Below, one piece after another: positions 51,051-60,202 of a stretch of DNA of 64,000 nucleotides. The first letter of the stretch is position 1; the number at the start of each line of letters is the position of its first letter. The notes under the pieces are model-generated. The model was not told the DNA's origin, searched no databases, and saw only the letters and a list, made by a program, of their open reading frames with translations. The translations under genes and the position numbers were made by a program. The stretch comes from CAZZKE01 sp964655005 (GTDB taxonomy: Bacteria; Pseudomonadota; Alphaproteobacteria; Rhodospirillales; JABHCV01), in the NCBI GenBank assembly GCA_964655005.1, contig CAZZKE010000005.1, positions 1 through 64,000 of the forward strand, in the 5' to 3' direction.

Positions 51051-51950
51051 TCAGGATCGGCTGCGGTATCGGCTTAAATCGGCGAAGACCATAATGCCGA
51101 CTCCGCCTGAAATCAGGGCCAGGCCGATGATCTTGCCGCCGTCCAGCGGCTCACCCAGCGCCATGGCCGAAGCCAGCATGCCGACAACCGGAACACCCAG
51201 AGACCCAAATGCCGTACTGGTCGCCGGCAGGCTGCGCATGATGGTGGCGAAGGCCCACAGGCAAAAGGCCGATGCTATTGGCCCGTTATAGGCGACGATA
51301 AGCAGTATGGTCCCATTCATGGGGATGTTTGGCGGTCCTTCTACATACAGCGCCGCCAGAGTCAGGACCAGGCCGCCCAACAACATTTGCCAGGGCATTA
51401 GCTGCAAGGGGGAAGCGATAAATTTGTGGTGCCGGTTTTGCACGATAACCACCGCCATAGCGACTGCCGAGCCGATCAGCATGGCGTTCCCGGCAACCAG
51501 TTTTCCGTTTGTCACATCGAAATCAGAGGGGTTGAACAAGACGCCAAGCCCGATTACGCCAAGAACTAGCCCGGCGCCCTTGGCCATGGTAACGCGTTCG
51601 CCAAGCACCAGCACGGCCATCGGCGTAACCCACAACGGGGTGGTGTAGGCAAGAATGGCCGAACGCCCGGCTTCGACGGTGCTCAAGGCCATATGTATCA
51701 GGCCAAAGCCGACGGCGAATTGCAAAATAGCCACAAACAGCAGCGCCGGCAGGTCATTGCGGACCGGCGGCGCCAGGCGTCCCTGAAAGGCCAGCAGGGC
51801 AAACAGGAACGCCGCCCCCAGCAAAAGCCGGATAGAGGTAAACCATAGCGGCGTAATGAACTGAAGCCCGACTTTCATGATCGGCCAGTTTATCCCCCAC
51901 AGGACGATGACCAGTAACAGCAGAAAATAGGCCTGGCGTTCGGTTTTCAT
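51051..51950 (-). CDS. EamA-family drug/metabolite transporter
   Basis: 299 residues with ten predicted helices in two EamA repeats, opening LLLLVIVLWGINWPIMKVGL. The second repeat starts near residue 155. The ATG at 51950 matches the normal start just before helix 1; a longer reading frame would add 32 hydrophilic residues. Family members export amino acids, metabolites or drugs; no substrate can be read from sequence. It is divergent from bolA across a 156-base region with an 18-bp palindrome. Confidence 0.87.
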   Translation of the reverse strand: MKTERQAYFLLLLVIVLWGINWPIMKVGLQFITPLWFTSIRLLLGAAFLFALLAFQGRLAPPVRNDLPALLFVAILQFAVGFGLIHMALSTVEAGRSAILAYTTPLWVTPMAVLVLGERVTMAKGAGLVLGVIGLGVLFNPSDFDVTNGKLVAGNAMLIGSAVAMAVVIVQNRHHKFIASPLQLMPWQMLLGGLVLTLAALYVEGPPNIPMNGTILLIVAYNGPIASAFCLWAFATIMRSLPATSTAFGSLGVPVVGMLASAMALGEPLDGGKIIGLALISGGVGIMVFADLSRYRSRS

Positions 51951-52054
51951 GATTAGGTGATTTTCAAGGATTGAATATTCTACTGGAAACGCCACATTAT
52001 ACCGAGGGGCATCGGTAAAGACCCGTTGAGCCTTTAGTTGAGCCATTATCAGTG

Positions 52055-52072
52055 CCCCCTGGTACTAGGGGG
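52055..52072. promoter_or_regulatory. 18-bp near-perfect palindrome between eamA-type gene and bolA
   Basis: CCCCCTGGTACTAGGGGG reads almost the same on both strands (one mismatched pair). It lies 35 bases before the bolA start and 105 bases before the divergent transporter start, where a dimeric regulator could act on either gene. No known regulator site was recognised. Confidence 0.4.
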
Positions 52073-52106
52073 TAGTATCAGGAATGGAACGAGTACTGGA
52101 AGAAAA

Positions 52107-52388
52107 ATGCGAATCGCCGCCGCTATTGAGAAAAAGCTGACCCGGGCGCTGTCACCCGAACGGCTGGAAATCATTGATGAATCCGATAAACATATCGGCC
52201 ATGCCGGCGCCCGGCCCGGCGGGCAAAGCCACTTTGCCGTCGAAATCGTCGCCTCCGCCTTTGCCGGCAAAACGCGAATCGAATGCCAGCGGCTGGTCTA
52301 CGGGGTGCTGGCCGAGGAAATGGCGGGCGGCATTCATGCCTTGTCTTTACGTACATTCGCCACCGACGAAACTCCGATGTCGAGGTAG
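52107..52388 (+). CDS. bolA: BolA-family protein
   Basis: 93 residues with the class II KH-like BolA fold: ERLEIIDESDKHIGHAG near residue 18 followed by SHFAVEIVASAF, and HALSLRTF near the end. The histidine in HIGHA and the later invariant one in the helix-strand region could bind a [2Fe-2S] cluster with a monothiol glutaredoxin. The ATG at 52107 has GGAAG upstream; longer versions have no family match. BolA proteins act in iron sensing and Fe-S trafficking. Confidence 0.92.
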   Translation: MRIAAAIEKKLTRALSPERLEIIDESDKHIGHAGARPGGQSHFAVEIVASAFAGKTRIECQRLVYGVLAEEMAGGIHALSLRTFATDETPMSR

Positions 52389-52502
52389 TCAGGGAAATCC
52401 TTCTCAAGCGCAATTAATTGGTATAGATTGGCCACCTCTTGGGGAATAAAGTAGGCGTTACAGCGCGTCATGGTATATAGGGCAAGGTAAAAGGGGTGGG
52501 GT

Positions 52503-52805
52503 TTGGCCGGAAATTCACTGATTAGTAAAAATGTTACGGTTAACGGTCGCCGCACCAGTATTCGCCTGGAACAGGAAAACTGGGCGGCGCTTGAAGAAAT
52601 ATGCATGCGCGAAGGCATGGATTTCCATCAGTTGTGCACCCTGGTCGAGACACACCGCCACATCGCCAACCGGACATCCGCTATCAGGGCCTTTATTGTC
52701 AGTTATTTCCGCGCCGCCGCCACCGATTCAGGCCATGACGAGGCCGGCCACGGGATCGGGTCGATCGTGCCGTTTGAGGAAAATACTATCGGCGCGGCCA
52801 GATAA
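52503..52805 (+). CDS. Ribbon-helix-helix domain protein
   Basis: 100 residues with a ribbon-helix-helix core: NGRRTSIRLEQENWAALEEI (about 14-33), then MREGMDFHQLCTLVE and NRTSAIRAFIVSYFR. The only start that keeps the beta strand is a TTG at 52503, preceded by AAGGGGTGGGG. This group is common in alphaproteobacteria and may bind DNA as a dimer or act in another way. It is convergent with the hemerythrin gene, five bases apart. Confidence 0.85.
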   Translation: MAGNSLISKNVTVNGRRTSIRLEQENWAALEEICMREGMDFHQLCTLVETHRHIANRTSAIRAFIVSYFRAAATDSGHDEAGHGIGSIVPFEENTIGAAR

Positions 52806-52810
52806 ATTTA

Positions 52811-53212
52811 TCAGGAACGCCGTTCGGCAACGAAATCCTTGAAATCCAGGTCGGTGGTGATGATGTCGTCCATGACGAAAAACACCAGTTCCTTTTTCAG
52901 GCTTTCACGGGCCATTTCGTTGATTCCGGCCATGCCGGCGAATTGCACCAGATGTTCCATTTTCTTGCCAAGTTCCTGGTGGTGCCGGCGATGTTTGGCA
53001 ACCTGGGGATAGCCCGATTTTGCCAATAACTGTTCCTCGCGGCTGAAATGGCCTTTGGCGAAGTTGATGAATTCATAAACCCTGTTTTCGCAATTCTCGC
53101 ATACGCCCTCGTCGAGCATGGCGACGATCCCGTTGACCATTTCGACCAGACGCCGGTGGTCGCGGTCCAGGCTCTCGCATTCCAGTTCAAAAGTCTTCGA
53201 CAGTTTAACCAT
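52811..53212 (-). CDS. Bacteriohemerythrin-like protein with one altered ligand
   Basis: 133 residues, a single hemerythrin four-helix domain. Six of the seven diiron ligands are present: His19, His55, Glu59, His74, His78 and Asp121. The seventh, normally the histidine of the NHIxxxD helix, is Asp116 (MDDIITTD). The iron site may therefore be altered rather than lost. The ATG at 53212 follows GAGGTGA at ideal spacing. Family members bind oxygen or sense iron and redox state; here the function is open. Confidence 0.85.
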   Translation of the reverse strand: MVKLSKTFELECESLDRDHRRLVEMVNGIVAMLDEGVCENCENRVYEFINFAKGHFSREEQLLAKSGYPQVAKHRRHHQELGKKMEHLVQFAGMAGINEMARESLKKELVFFVMDDIITTDLDFKDFVAERRS

Positions 53213-53270
53213 AAAAATCACCTCGGGTTGCATATTCGACTATAGCCGATGTCGCCGTCTCAACGGGTCT

Positions 53271-54338
53271 TTATCGGGATTCCATGGCGTTGTCCGTTGA
53301 AGGGAAGACGAAGGCGTATTCGGGATCGATCCGCGCCGTCAGGCTTTTTTTCAGCTCCACCTCGAAGGTGCGGTGAATGCGTACGTACAATTCTTTATGG
53401 CTGCTCCCTGGAATGCCGACCCGGACGATATTGTCATGGCCCAGCAGATGGCTGGAGGTAACTTCAACCCGGGCCCCCCGATCGGCGCCGTCACTTTCCA
53501 GGATCACCCCTTCGGGGCGGATCAGCACCTGGACCCGGGCGCCATTATCAAGCGCCGTGGCGACCGCTCCCAGCGGCGTTTCAACCTGCCCGTTGCGGAC
53601 GGTGCCCTCGAAGCGGTTCATCATGCCGAACAGTCCGGCCACGAACTGGTGGTTGGGATGGTAATAGATTTCGTGCGGGCGTCCGGCCTGCAATATGCGT
53701 CCGTTGGCGCCGATGATCTTGATCCGGTCAGCCATGAACATGGCCTCTTCCGGGTCGTGGGTAACCATCAGGGTGGCGACGCCGCTTTGTTTGAGCACGC
53801 CAAGGCTCTGTTCCCGGATCATCTGGCGCAAATTGGTGTCCAGGCCGGAAAATGGCTCGTCCAGCAGCAGCAATTTCGGTTCCGGGGCCAGGGCGCGGGC
53901 CAGGGCGACCCGTTGCTGCTGGCCACCCGAAAGCATGTGCGGGTATTTGTCGGCCTGGGCGGTCATGCCGACCTGGTCAAGGATGTCGAGCGCCCGCTTT
54001 TTCGCCGCGTCGGCGGCCATGGCGAACAACCCGAAGGTGACGTTATCGATCACGCTTAAATGCGGAAACAGGGCGTAGTCCTGAAACATCAGGCCGACGT
54101 GGCGGCGTTCCGGCGGCACATGGGTTTCGGCGTCGGCGACGGTTACGTCATCGATGGCGATGGTTCCCGCCTGTACTCTTTCAAGGCCGGCCGACAGCCG
54201 CAGCAACGTCGATTTGCCACAGCCCGAAGGCCCCAGCAGGCAGACCACTTCACCGGCCGGAACAATCAGGCCGACGTTGTCCAGAACCTGATTGTCGCCA
54301 TAGCGATGGCTTAGTCCGAATATATGAAGCCCCTTCAT
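53271..54338 (-). CDS. fbpC: Ferric iron ABC transporter, ATPase
   Basis: 355 residues with Walker A GPSGCGKST, signature LSGGQQQR and Walker B LLLLDEPFSGLD, followed by a TOBE-like C-terminal domain with IRPEGVILE. It belongs to the FbpC/AfuC class. It overlaps fbpB by four bases and is the last gene of fbpABC. The operon starts under a Fur-type box, consistent with iron control. Confidence 0.9.
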   Translation of the reverse strand: MKGLHIFGLSHRYGDNQVLDNVGLIVPAGEVVCLLGPSGCGKSTLLRLSAGLERVQAGTIAIDDVTVADAETHVPPERRHVGLMFQDYALFPHLSVIDNVTFGLFAMAADAAKKRALDILDQVGMTAQADKYPHMLSGGQQQRVALARALAPEPKLLLLDEPFSGLDTNLRQMIREQSLGVLKQSGVATLMVTHDPEEAMFMADRIKIIGANGRILQAGRPHEIYYHPNHQFVAGLFGMMNRFEGTVRNGQVETPLGAVATALDNGARVQVLIRPEGVILESDGADRGARVEVTSSHLLGHDNIVRVGIPGSSHKELYVRIHRTFEVELKKSLTARIDPEYAFVFPSTDNAMESR

Positions 54339-56035
54339 CCGGCCCGCCCTTTCGCATATCCCGGCCTGGCCCGGGTGATCGCCAGGCTCAGGATGATAAC
54401 CGGCAGTATACCGAAAGCGACGATCGACAGCGCCGCCGGCGAGGCCTCGCCCAGTTGTTCGTCGGAAGCATATTCATGCACGAACGTCGCCAGGGTATGA
54501 AAATTGAAGGGCCGCAGGATCACCGTCAACGGTAATTCCTTCATGCCATCGACGAATATCATCATGGCGGCGGTCAGCACACTGGCCCGGATCAGCGGCA
54601 GGTGAACATGCCTTAGAGTGCCCAGCGGGCCCCGGCCCAGGCTGCGGGATGCGCCGTCCATGCCGGGGGTTATCTTGCCCAGGCTGGCCTCGATACTGCC
54701 GAAGGAAATCGCCAGGAAACGGACCAGATAGCCAAACGTCAGGGCGGCGATGGTGCCGCTAAGCATCAGTCCGGTGGAAACGCCGAAATTCGTTCGCATG
54801 AAACCGTCGATGCCGTTGTCGATGGTTCCCAGGCTGACCAGTACGCCAATGGCCAGTACCGAGCCCGGCACCGCGTAGCCCAGACTGGCCAGGCGGACCA
54901 TCGCCTTGAGTGCCCTGCCACCGTGCAGGCGCAGTCCATAGGCCATGAAAATGCCGATGCCGACGGCTAGCCCGGCGGCCAGCGACGACAGCATCAGGCT
55001 GTTAAACGCATAGCCGAGAAAATCACTGTTTACGGCGGTTTCGAAATAAATAAATGAATATCCGCCAAGCACGGCGGCCGGCAATACGAAACCCAGCAGA
55101 ACCGGGGCGGCACATGCCGCGGTAGCCAGAAACCCCCTGATCCCCACCAGCGGATAACCGGGCAGGGCGGTATACTTGGCGGTTGTCGAGTGATATTTTT
55201 TGTTGCGCCTGGCGAAGCGTTCGGCAAGCACCAGGGCGACCACGAAAAGCAGCAACGTGACGGCCAGTTGCGCCGCCCCGGAAACGTTGTTCATGTTCAG
55301 CCAGACATCGTAAATGCCAAGGGTGAAGGTGCTGACTGCGAAAAAATCAACGGTGCCGAAATCGTTCAGAACTTCCATCAGGACCAGCGAAACGCCGATA
55401 ATAATTGCCGGCCTGGCCAACGGTATGGCGACCGAAAAAAAACTTCGGTACGGGCCGCGACCAAGGACCCGGCTGGCCTCCAGTACACAGACCGATTGTT
55501 CCATAAAAGCGGCGCGGGACAGCAAGTAGACATAGGGATAAAGCACCAGGGTCATCATCGAAACAGCGCCGCCGAGCGAGCGGATTTCCGGGAACCAGTA
55601 GTCCCGTTTGGTGGCGAAGCCGAAGGTCTCGCGCAATAGCGCCTGAACCGGACCGGCGTATTCGAAAATGTCGGTATAGATATAGGCGATGATGTAGGCC
55701 GGCATGGCCATGGGCAGCAGCAGGGCCCATTCGAACAGGGCCTTGCCCGGAAACCGGCACATGCTGACCAGCCAGGCGGTGCCGACGCCGATTACCGTCG
55801 TTCCCAACCCGACGCCGGTCATCAGCAGCAATGTGGTGCCGATATAAAGCGGCAGAACCGTCGAGGCCAGGTGGCCCCAGATATTATCGCCGGGAGTGAG
55901 GGCGATGAAAATAACCGCGAAAATAGGCATGGAAACCAGGGCGGTGATGGCGACGGCACCCATGGTCCAGCCATTTAGCCAGGGCCGATGGTTCTTCCTG
56001 GCTGTTTGTGTCGCCGTCGCCGGTGCGGTCATCAA
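54335..56035 (-). CDS. fbpB: Ferric iron ABC transporter, permease
   Basis: 566 residues, a fused double permease with about twelve helices, as usual for FbpB/AfuB. Two coupling loops are visible: EASRVLGRGPYRSFFSV (about 190) and DGASRSLGRGPLGTLRHV (about 465). Each half resembles a single permease. It lies five bases after fbpA. Confidence 0.9.
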   Translation of the reverse strand: MMTAPATATQTARKNHRPWLNGWTMGAVAITALVSMPIFAVIFIALTPGDNIWGHLASTVLPLYIGTTLLLMTGVGLGTTVIGVGTAWLVSMCRFPGKALFEWALLLPMAMPAYIIAYIYTDIFEYAGPVQALLRETFGFATKRDYWFPEIRSLGGAVSMMTLVLYPYVYLLSRAAFMEQSVCVLEASRVLGRGPYRSFFSVAIPLARPAIIIGVSLVLMEVLNDFGTVDFFAVSTFTLGIYDVWLNMNNVSGAAQLAVTLLLFVVALVLAERFARRNKKYHSTTAKYTALPGYPLVGIRGFLATAACAAPVLLGFVLPAAVLGGYSFIYFETAVNSDFLGYAFNSLMLSSLAAGLAVGIGIFMAYGLRLHGGRALKAMVRLASLGYAVPGSVLAIGVLVSLGTIDNGIDGFMRTNFGVSTGLMLSGTIAALTFGYLVRFLAISFGSIEASLGKITPGMDGASRSLGRGPLGTLRHVHLPLIRASVLTAAMMIFVDGMKELPLTVILRPFNFHTLATFVHEYASDEQLGEASPAALSIVAFGILPVIILSLAITRARPGYAKGRAG

Positions 56036-56040
56036 AGTAC

Positions 56041-57081
56041 CTAATTATCGAAGCGGACCCGGTCCATTATCCGGGTCGCTAAAACCCGTTGCTCCGCGAC
56101 TTTGGACAGGAAGACCCGGTCGGCCTTGAAGGCGCCCCAGGAGGCAACCAAGGGATGCAGCGCGACGCCCGGCTTGACCGGATATTCGAAGTTATTCTCG
56201 GCATAGATTTTCTGCGCCCTGTCACCGACCAGGAATTCAATCAGCTTGATGGCGGCCGCCCTGTTTGTCGAGCTTTTCGTAACGCCGGCGCCGCTGATGT
56301 TTATATGGGTGCCGCGTCCTTCCTGATTGGGGAAAATAATACGTACCGATTCGGCCCATTTTTTCTGTTCCGGATTTTTCTCGTTGGTCGCCATCTTGCC
56401 CATGTAATAGGTATTGCCCAGCGCCACATCGCATTCGCCCTGATAGATCGCCTTGACCTGCGCCCGGTCGTTGCCCTGGGGCTTGCGGGCAAGATTGTTC
56501 CTGACCCCCCTGGCCCAGGCCTCGGCGGCTTTTTCCCCCTTGGCGGCGATTATCGAAGCAAGCAGCGAGACATTGTACACATGCTTGCCCGAACGGGAGC
56601 AGACGCGCCCCTTCATGCGCGGCGCGGCCAGATCTTCGTAGGTCCTCACCTCGCCCGGCTTGACCCGGTTCTTGTCGGCGAAAATTACCCGCGCCCGCGT
56701 GGTCAGGCCATACCACAGCCCATCCGGGTGCCGCAGGTAGGCCGGAACGGCGGTCGTCAGGACCGGGGATTGCACCGGCTGCATAAGGCCGGCCTTGACC
56801 AGATTGTTCAGGTTGCCGATATCGGTCGTCAGCACCACATCGACCGGGCTGTTGCGGCCTTCCGCCTTCAGCCGTTCGAGCATCCCCTTTTTCAGGTAAA
56901 CCATGTTGACCTTGATTCCGGTCTCTTCGGTAAAAGCATCCAGCAGCGGCCTGATCAAAAACGGTTGACGGGCCGAATACAGGTTGACTTCGGCGGCCCT
57001 TGCCGGGGCGGCGATGGATAACAGCGACCCGGCGATCGCCCCGGCCAGCAGAAATCTTGCCGATATTCTGATTTTTTGCAA
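56041..57081 (-). CDS. fbpA: Ferric iron ABC transporter, binding protein
   Basis: 346 residues. A signal peptide (about 1-29, ending ARA) precedes an FbpA-type fold starting VNLYSARQPFLIRPLLDAF; the tyrosine pair that holds ferric iron probably lies in NTYYMGKM (about 235). I use the TTG at 57081, which has GGAG seven bases upstream and leaves the promoter outside the gene. An ATG at 57102 is the alternative. The longer frame to 57177 would run through the promoter and Fur box and is rejected. Confidence 0.88.
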   Translation of the reverse strand: MQKIRISARFLLAGAIAGSLLSIAAPARAAEVNLYSARQPFLIRPLLDAFTEETGIKVNMVYLKKGMLERLKAEGRNSPVDVVLTTDIGNLNNLVKAGLMQPVQSPVLTTAVPAYLRHPDGLWYGLTTRARVIFADKNRVKPGEVRTYEDLAAPRMKGRVCSRSGKHVYNVSLLASIIAAKGEKAAEAWARGVRNNLARKPQGNDRAQVKAIYQGECDVALGNTYYMGKMATNEKNPEQKKWAESVRIIFPNQEGRGTHINISGAGVTKSSTNRAAAIKLIEFLVGDRAQKIYAENNFEYPVKPGVALHPLVASWGAFKADRVFLSKVAEQRVLATRIMDRVRFDN

Positions 57082-57108
57082 AAGACTTACTCCAAGGAAC
57101 ATGATTGT

Positions 57109-57137
57109 TTTATCATGCAAATGATAATCGTTATCAA
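57109..57137 (-). promoter_or_regulatory. fbpABC promoter with overlapping Fur box
   Basis: On the minus strand: -35 TTGATA (57132-57137), a 17-base spacer and -10 GATAAA (57109-57114). A Fur-type box at 57117-57135 covers part of the -35 and nearly the whole spacer. It matches GATAATGATAATCATTATC at 16 of 19 bases (read on the plus strand). Bound Fur or a Fur-like protein would block RNA polymerase, so the iron importer should be off when iron is plentiful. Confidence 0.75.
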
Positions 57138-57201
57138 CTACGATGTGGAAATTATCTGTAATCACCATACGAGTCAACGGAAAATTTACCGGGGAGGAGA
57201 A

Positions 57202-57759
57202 CTATACCGGCTTCGGTTTGTGGAATTGCGGCCAGTCGCGGGCGACGATGGGGCCATCGCAGGCCAAGGCGTGGCAAGTGTCCAGCAGGGCCGGCTTGCC
57301 GCCTGACTGGTCCGCCGACTGGCGCCTTTGCCGGGCCGGTACAATGGTTTGCCAGGCGGTTACCGCGAGCGGCCCCAGCAGCATGTCGCTAAGGTGGGTG
57401 CAGCCGCTGGTGGTGCCGAAAATCTCGATAACCTGGCGCCGCCAGCCCGGTTTGATGGAAGCCCCGATCAGCCCTTTTAACGCCGGGATAACGTCGCCGC
57501 AGATATTATACGGGGCGTTTTCGGTAACCGCCTCGATATCGTGAACCATAAGCTTGTCATCGACGGTCAGGCGCAACAGCATCCGGTGAATGGGCTCGCC
57601 GTCGTTAATCCTGCCCCGGTCCTTGTTGTCGAAGGAATAGGTCTTGGTGTCGATCATTTCCCCTTCGATATCCCACAGGCCGTCGTCACGACGATAACCC
57701 TGGCAGTGGATCCGGCGGGTGTGGATATGAAGGCGCGGAACGGGAGCGGGCAGGGCCAT
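57202..57759 (-). CDS. DUF2889-family protein
   Basis: 185 residues, DUF2889. Family landmarks are HTRRIHCQGYRRDDGLWDIEG broken here as TRRI..CQGYRR and DIEG near the start, GEPIHRMLLRLTVD near residue 55, and CTHLSDML near 120. The conserved histidines and cysteines could bind a cofactor, but no activity is known. It sits 121 bases before the fbpA start on the same strand, with the fbp promoter between, so it is not part of that operon. Confidence 0.85.
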   Translation of the reverse strand: MALPAPVPRLHIHTRRIHCQGYRRDDGLWDIEGEMIDTKTYSFDNKDRGRINDGEPIHRMLLRLTVDDKLMVHDIEAVTENAPYNICGDVIPALKGLIGASIKPGWRRQVIEIFGTTSGCTHLSDMLLGPLAVTAWQTIVPARQRRQSADQSGGKPALLDTCHALACDGPIVARDWPQFHKPKPV

Positions 57760-57840
57760 ATGTCAGGCCCCGCAGCGGTTGCTGAAAATATCGATCATCG
57801 TAATGTATCCGGGTACGAAAAAATGCCGCATGTTTTCCCC

Positions 57841-59085
57841 CTACGGGGTGATTTTAATCGACGTAATCTGTTGCCGCTGCCGGTGCAGAATCTCGAACTT
57901 CAGTCCGTGAAACTTGAAAATCTGCCCCTGTTCCGGAAGGCGTCTGGATTCATGCAGGATCAGGCCGGCGATGGTCGCCGCTTCGTCGTCGGGCAAACCC
58001 CAGCCGAACTCCCGGTTAAGGTCGCGGATGGTGACGCTGCCCTGGGCGGTAAAGCTGCCATCGCCGTTGGTCACGACACCGGGAAAGGAATCGTCATGTT
58101 CATCGCTGATTTCGCCGACAATTTCTTCCAGGATATCTTCCAGCGTGACAATTCCCATCAGGCTGCCGTATTCATCGACCATCAGGGCGAAATGTTCCTG
58201 GCGCTGGCGAAACGCCTGCAACTGGTCCAGTAAGTTTGTCTGTTCGGGGATGAACCATGGTTTCGCCGCCAGTTCGACCACGTTCAGCGTTTCCCCTTCC
58301 TTTTGCGCCCTGACCGCCCGCAACAGCGCCTTGGCGTGCAGCACGCCGACAATATTTTCCGGTTCTTCGAGCCACAGCGGTATCCGGGTGTAGGGACTGG
58401 CGAGGACCTCTTCAACCACCTTTTCCGGCGGTTGGCCGGCATCGATCATGGTAACGTCCTTGCGGTGAATTAGAATTTCTCCGACCTGGACTTCCGCCAG
58501 GTCGAGAACACTGCGCAGCATGGCCCGTTCGTGATCGATGGCGCGGTCCCGGTCGCTATGCAAATCGATGGCGCCGCGCAATTCCTCGGCGCTCGAAAAA
58601 AAGGCCTCGCCGGCCCGGTAATTGACCCCGAAAATCTTCAAAAACCCGCGAACCAGAAAATTGATTACGCCGGTCACCGGCGACATGGCGACGACCATGA
58701 CATTGACCAGCGGGGCTATCAAAAGCGACATTTGGTCGGCATTGCGAATGGCGTAGGTTTTGGGCAGGATTTCCGAAAAAATCAACACCAGCAGAGTCAT
58801 TATCACGGTCGCATAGACGACCCCGGCATCGCCGGCGAGTGAGATCATAATGCTGGTGGCCAGGGCCGAAGCCAGGATGTTAACCAGATTATTGCCCAGC
58901 AAAATAGTACTGATAAGGCGCTCGCGATTGTCCAGCAGACGGTTGACCCTGCCGGCGCCGGCCTCGCCGTTTTGTTCAAGTTGATGCATCAGGGGCCGCG
59001 AGGTCGCCGTCAGGGCGGTCTCCGAACCGGAAAAAAAAGCCGACAGCAGCAGCAATATGAAAATAGCGATAAGGGTGACCAGCAT
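57841..59085 (-). CDS. HlyC/CorC-family (CNNM-like) transporter
   Basis: 414 residues: a DUF21 membrane domain (about 1-180, four helices), a CBS pair (about 200-325) and a C-terminal CorC_HlyC FAD-linked-like domain (about 335-412). Proteins of this class are tied to magnesium or cobalt export and to envelope stress. It starts one base after the aroB stop, so it probably shares the aroK-aroB transcript. Confidence 0.9.
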   Translation of the reverse strand: MLVTLIAIFILLLLSAFFSGSETALTATSRPLMHQLEQNGEAGAGRVNRLLDNRERLISTILLGNNLVNILASALATSIMISLAGDAGVVYATVIMTLLVLIFSEILPKTYAIRNADQMSLLIAPLVNVMVVAMSPVTGVINFLVRGFLKIFGVNYRAGEAFFSSAEELRGAIDLHSDRDRAIDHERAMLRSVLDLAEVQVGEILIHRKDVTMIDAGQPPEKVVEEVLASPYTRIPLWLEEPENIVGVLHAKALLRAVRAQKEGETLNVVELAAKPWFIPEQTNLLDQLQAFRQRQEHFALMVDEYGSLMGIVTLEDILEEIVGEISDEHDDSFPGVVTNGDGSFTAQGSVTIRDLNREFGWGLPDDEAATIAGLILHESRRLPEQGQIFKFHGLKFEILHRQRQQITSIKITP

Positions 59086-59086
59086 G

Positions 59087-60202
59087 TCAGATACTATCCA
59101 TCAGAAAGCGGTTCAGATCTTCGATTTTGACGTCGTGTGAAATAAAAGCCCTGCCGATGCCCCGCGCCAGGATAAACACCATGGCGCCGTCCCGGGTTTT
59201 CTTGTCCAGGCTCATATGATTGATCAGTCGTGCGGCGGTCCATGATGGGGTGCGCACTCCGTTCAGGTCGACCGGTAGGCCGACGCTCAGCAAATGCTCG
59301 CGCAGACGCCGGCCATCGGCTTCCGGGCAAAGCCCCATCCGCGCCGAGAAATCAAACGCCATGACCATGCCGATGGCCACCGCTTCGCCATGTGAAAGGT
59401 CATCGCCGTAACCGGTTTCGGCTTCCAGGGCGTGGCCGAATGTATGACCCAGGTTAAGCAGGGCGCGACGCCCGTGTTCGCGTTCATCCGTGCCGACAAT
59501 GGCCGCCTTGGCCCGGCAACTTGTCAACACGGCGTTTCGCTGCAAGGCCCGGTCGCCATCAATCAGCGCCGCGCCATTGATTTCAAGCCAGTCGAAAAAA
59601 GCGGGGTCGTCGATCAGGCCGTATTTGACAATTTCGGCGTAGCCCGCCAGCAGTTGCCGGCGGGGCAGGGTATCCAGACAGGCAAGATCGGCCAGCACCA
59701 GGCGTGGCTGATGGAAGGCGCCGATCAGGTTTTTGCCGAAGGACGAGTTGATGCCGGTCTTGCCGCCGACCGAACTGTCGACCTGGGCCAGCAGGGTGGT
59801 CGGCAACTGGATGAATTCCAGCCCGCGCATGGTGATCGCGGCGGCGAATCCGGCCAGATCGCCGACCACCCCGCCACCGAGCGCGATCAGCATGGTCGAG
59901 CGATCGACGGCGGTCGCGAACAATTGCCCGGTCAGGTCCTGAAGATGATCGAAATCCTTGCTCGCCTCACCCGCCGGCACGACTACGGAGGCAACCTTGA
60001 TGGCGGATTTTTCCAGTGAGGCGGCGAGCCCGTCCAGATACAGCGGGGCTACCTTGTCGTCGCTGATGATGATCGCCCGTTTGCCCGCCATTTGTGGCGC
60101 GATGTACTCTCCCGCCGTCGCCAGCAATCCCTCGCCGATGACGATGTCGTAGGATTTGGGGCCTAAATCAAGCTTCAGGAATTTTGTTTCCGCCGCACTC
60201 AT
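59087..60202 (-). CDS. aroB: 3-Dehydroquinate synthase
   Basis: 371 residues with the NAD-binding GGGVVGDLAGF (about residue 105) and the zinc-binding region with GHTFGHALEAETGYGDDLSHGEA split here as NLGHTFGHA and LSHGEAV. It turns DAHP into 3-dehydroquinate in the shikimate pathway. It overlaps aroK by four bases, the usual aroK-aroB pair. Confidence 0.96.
   Translation of the reverse strand: MSAAETKFLKLDLGPKSYDIVIGEGLLATAGEYIAPQMAGKRAIIISDDKVAPLYLDGLAASLEKSAIKVASVVVPAGEASKDFDHLQDLTGQLFATAVDRSTMLIALGGGVVGDLAGFAAAITMRGLEFIQLPTTLLAQVDSSVGGKTGINSSFGKNLIGAFHQPRLVLADLACLDTLPRRQLLAGYAEIVKYGLIDDPAFFDWLEINGAALIDGDRALQRNAVLTSCRAKAAIVGTDEREHGRRALLNLGHTFGHALEAETGYGDDLSHGEAVAIGMVMAFDFSARMGLCPEADGRRLREHLLSVGLPVDLNGVRTPSWTAARLINHMSLDKKTRDGAMVFILARGIGRAFISHDVKIEDLNRFLMDSI

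Noticed and set aside
52334..52471. 45-residue minus-strand protein overlapping the end of bolA
   Set aside because: It overlaps a well-supported gene, lacks a clear ribosome-binding site and shows no recognised motif.
56089..57021. 310-codon frame on the plus strand
   Set aside because: It is antisense to fbpA, which has a signal peptide, binding fold, ribosome-binding site and promoter.
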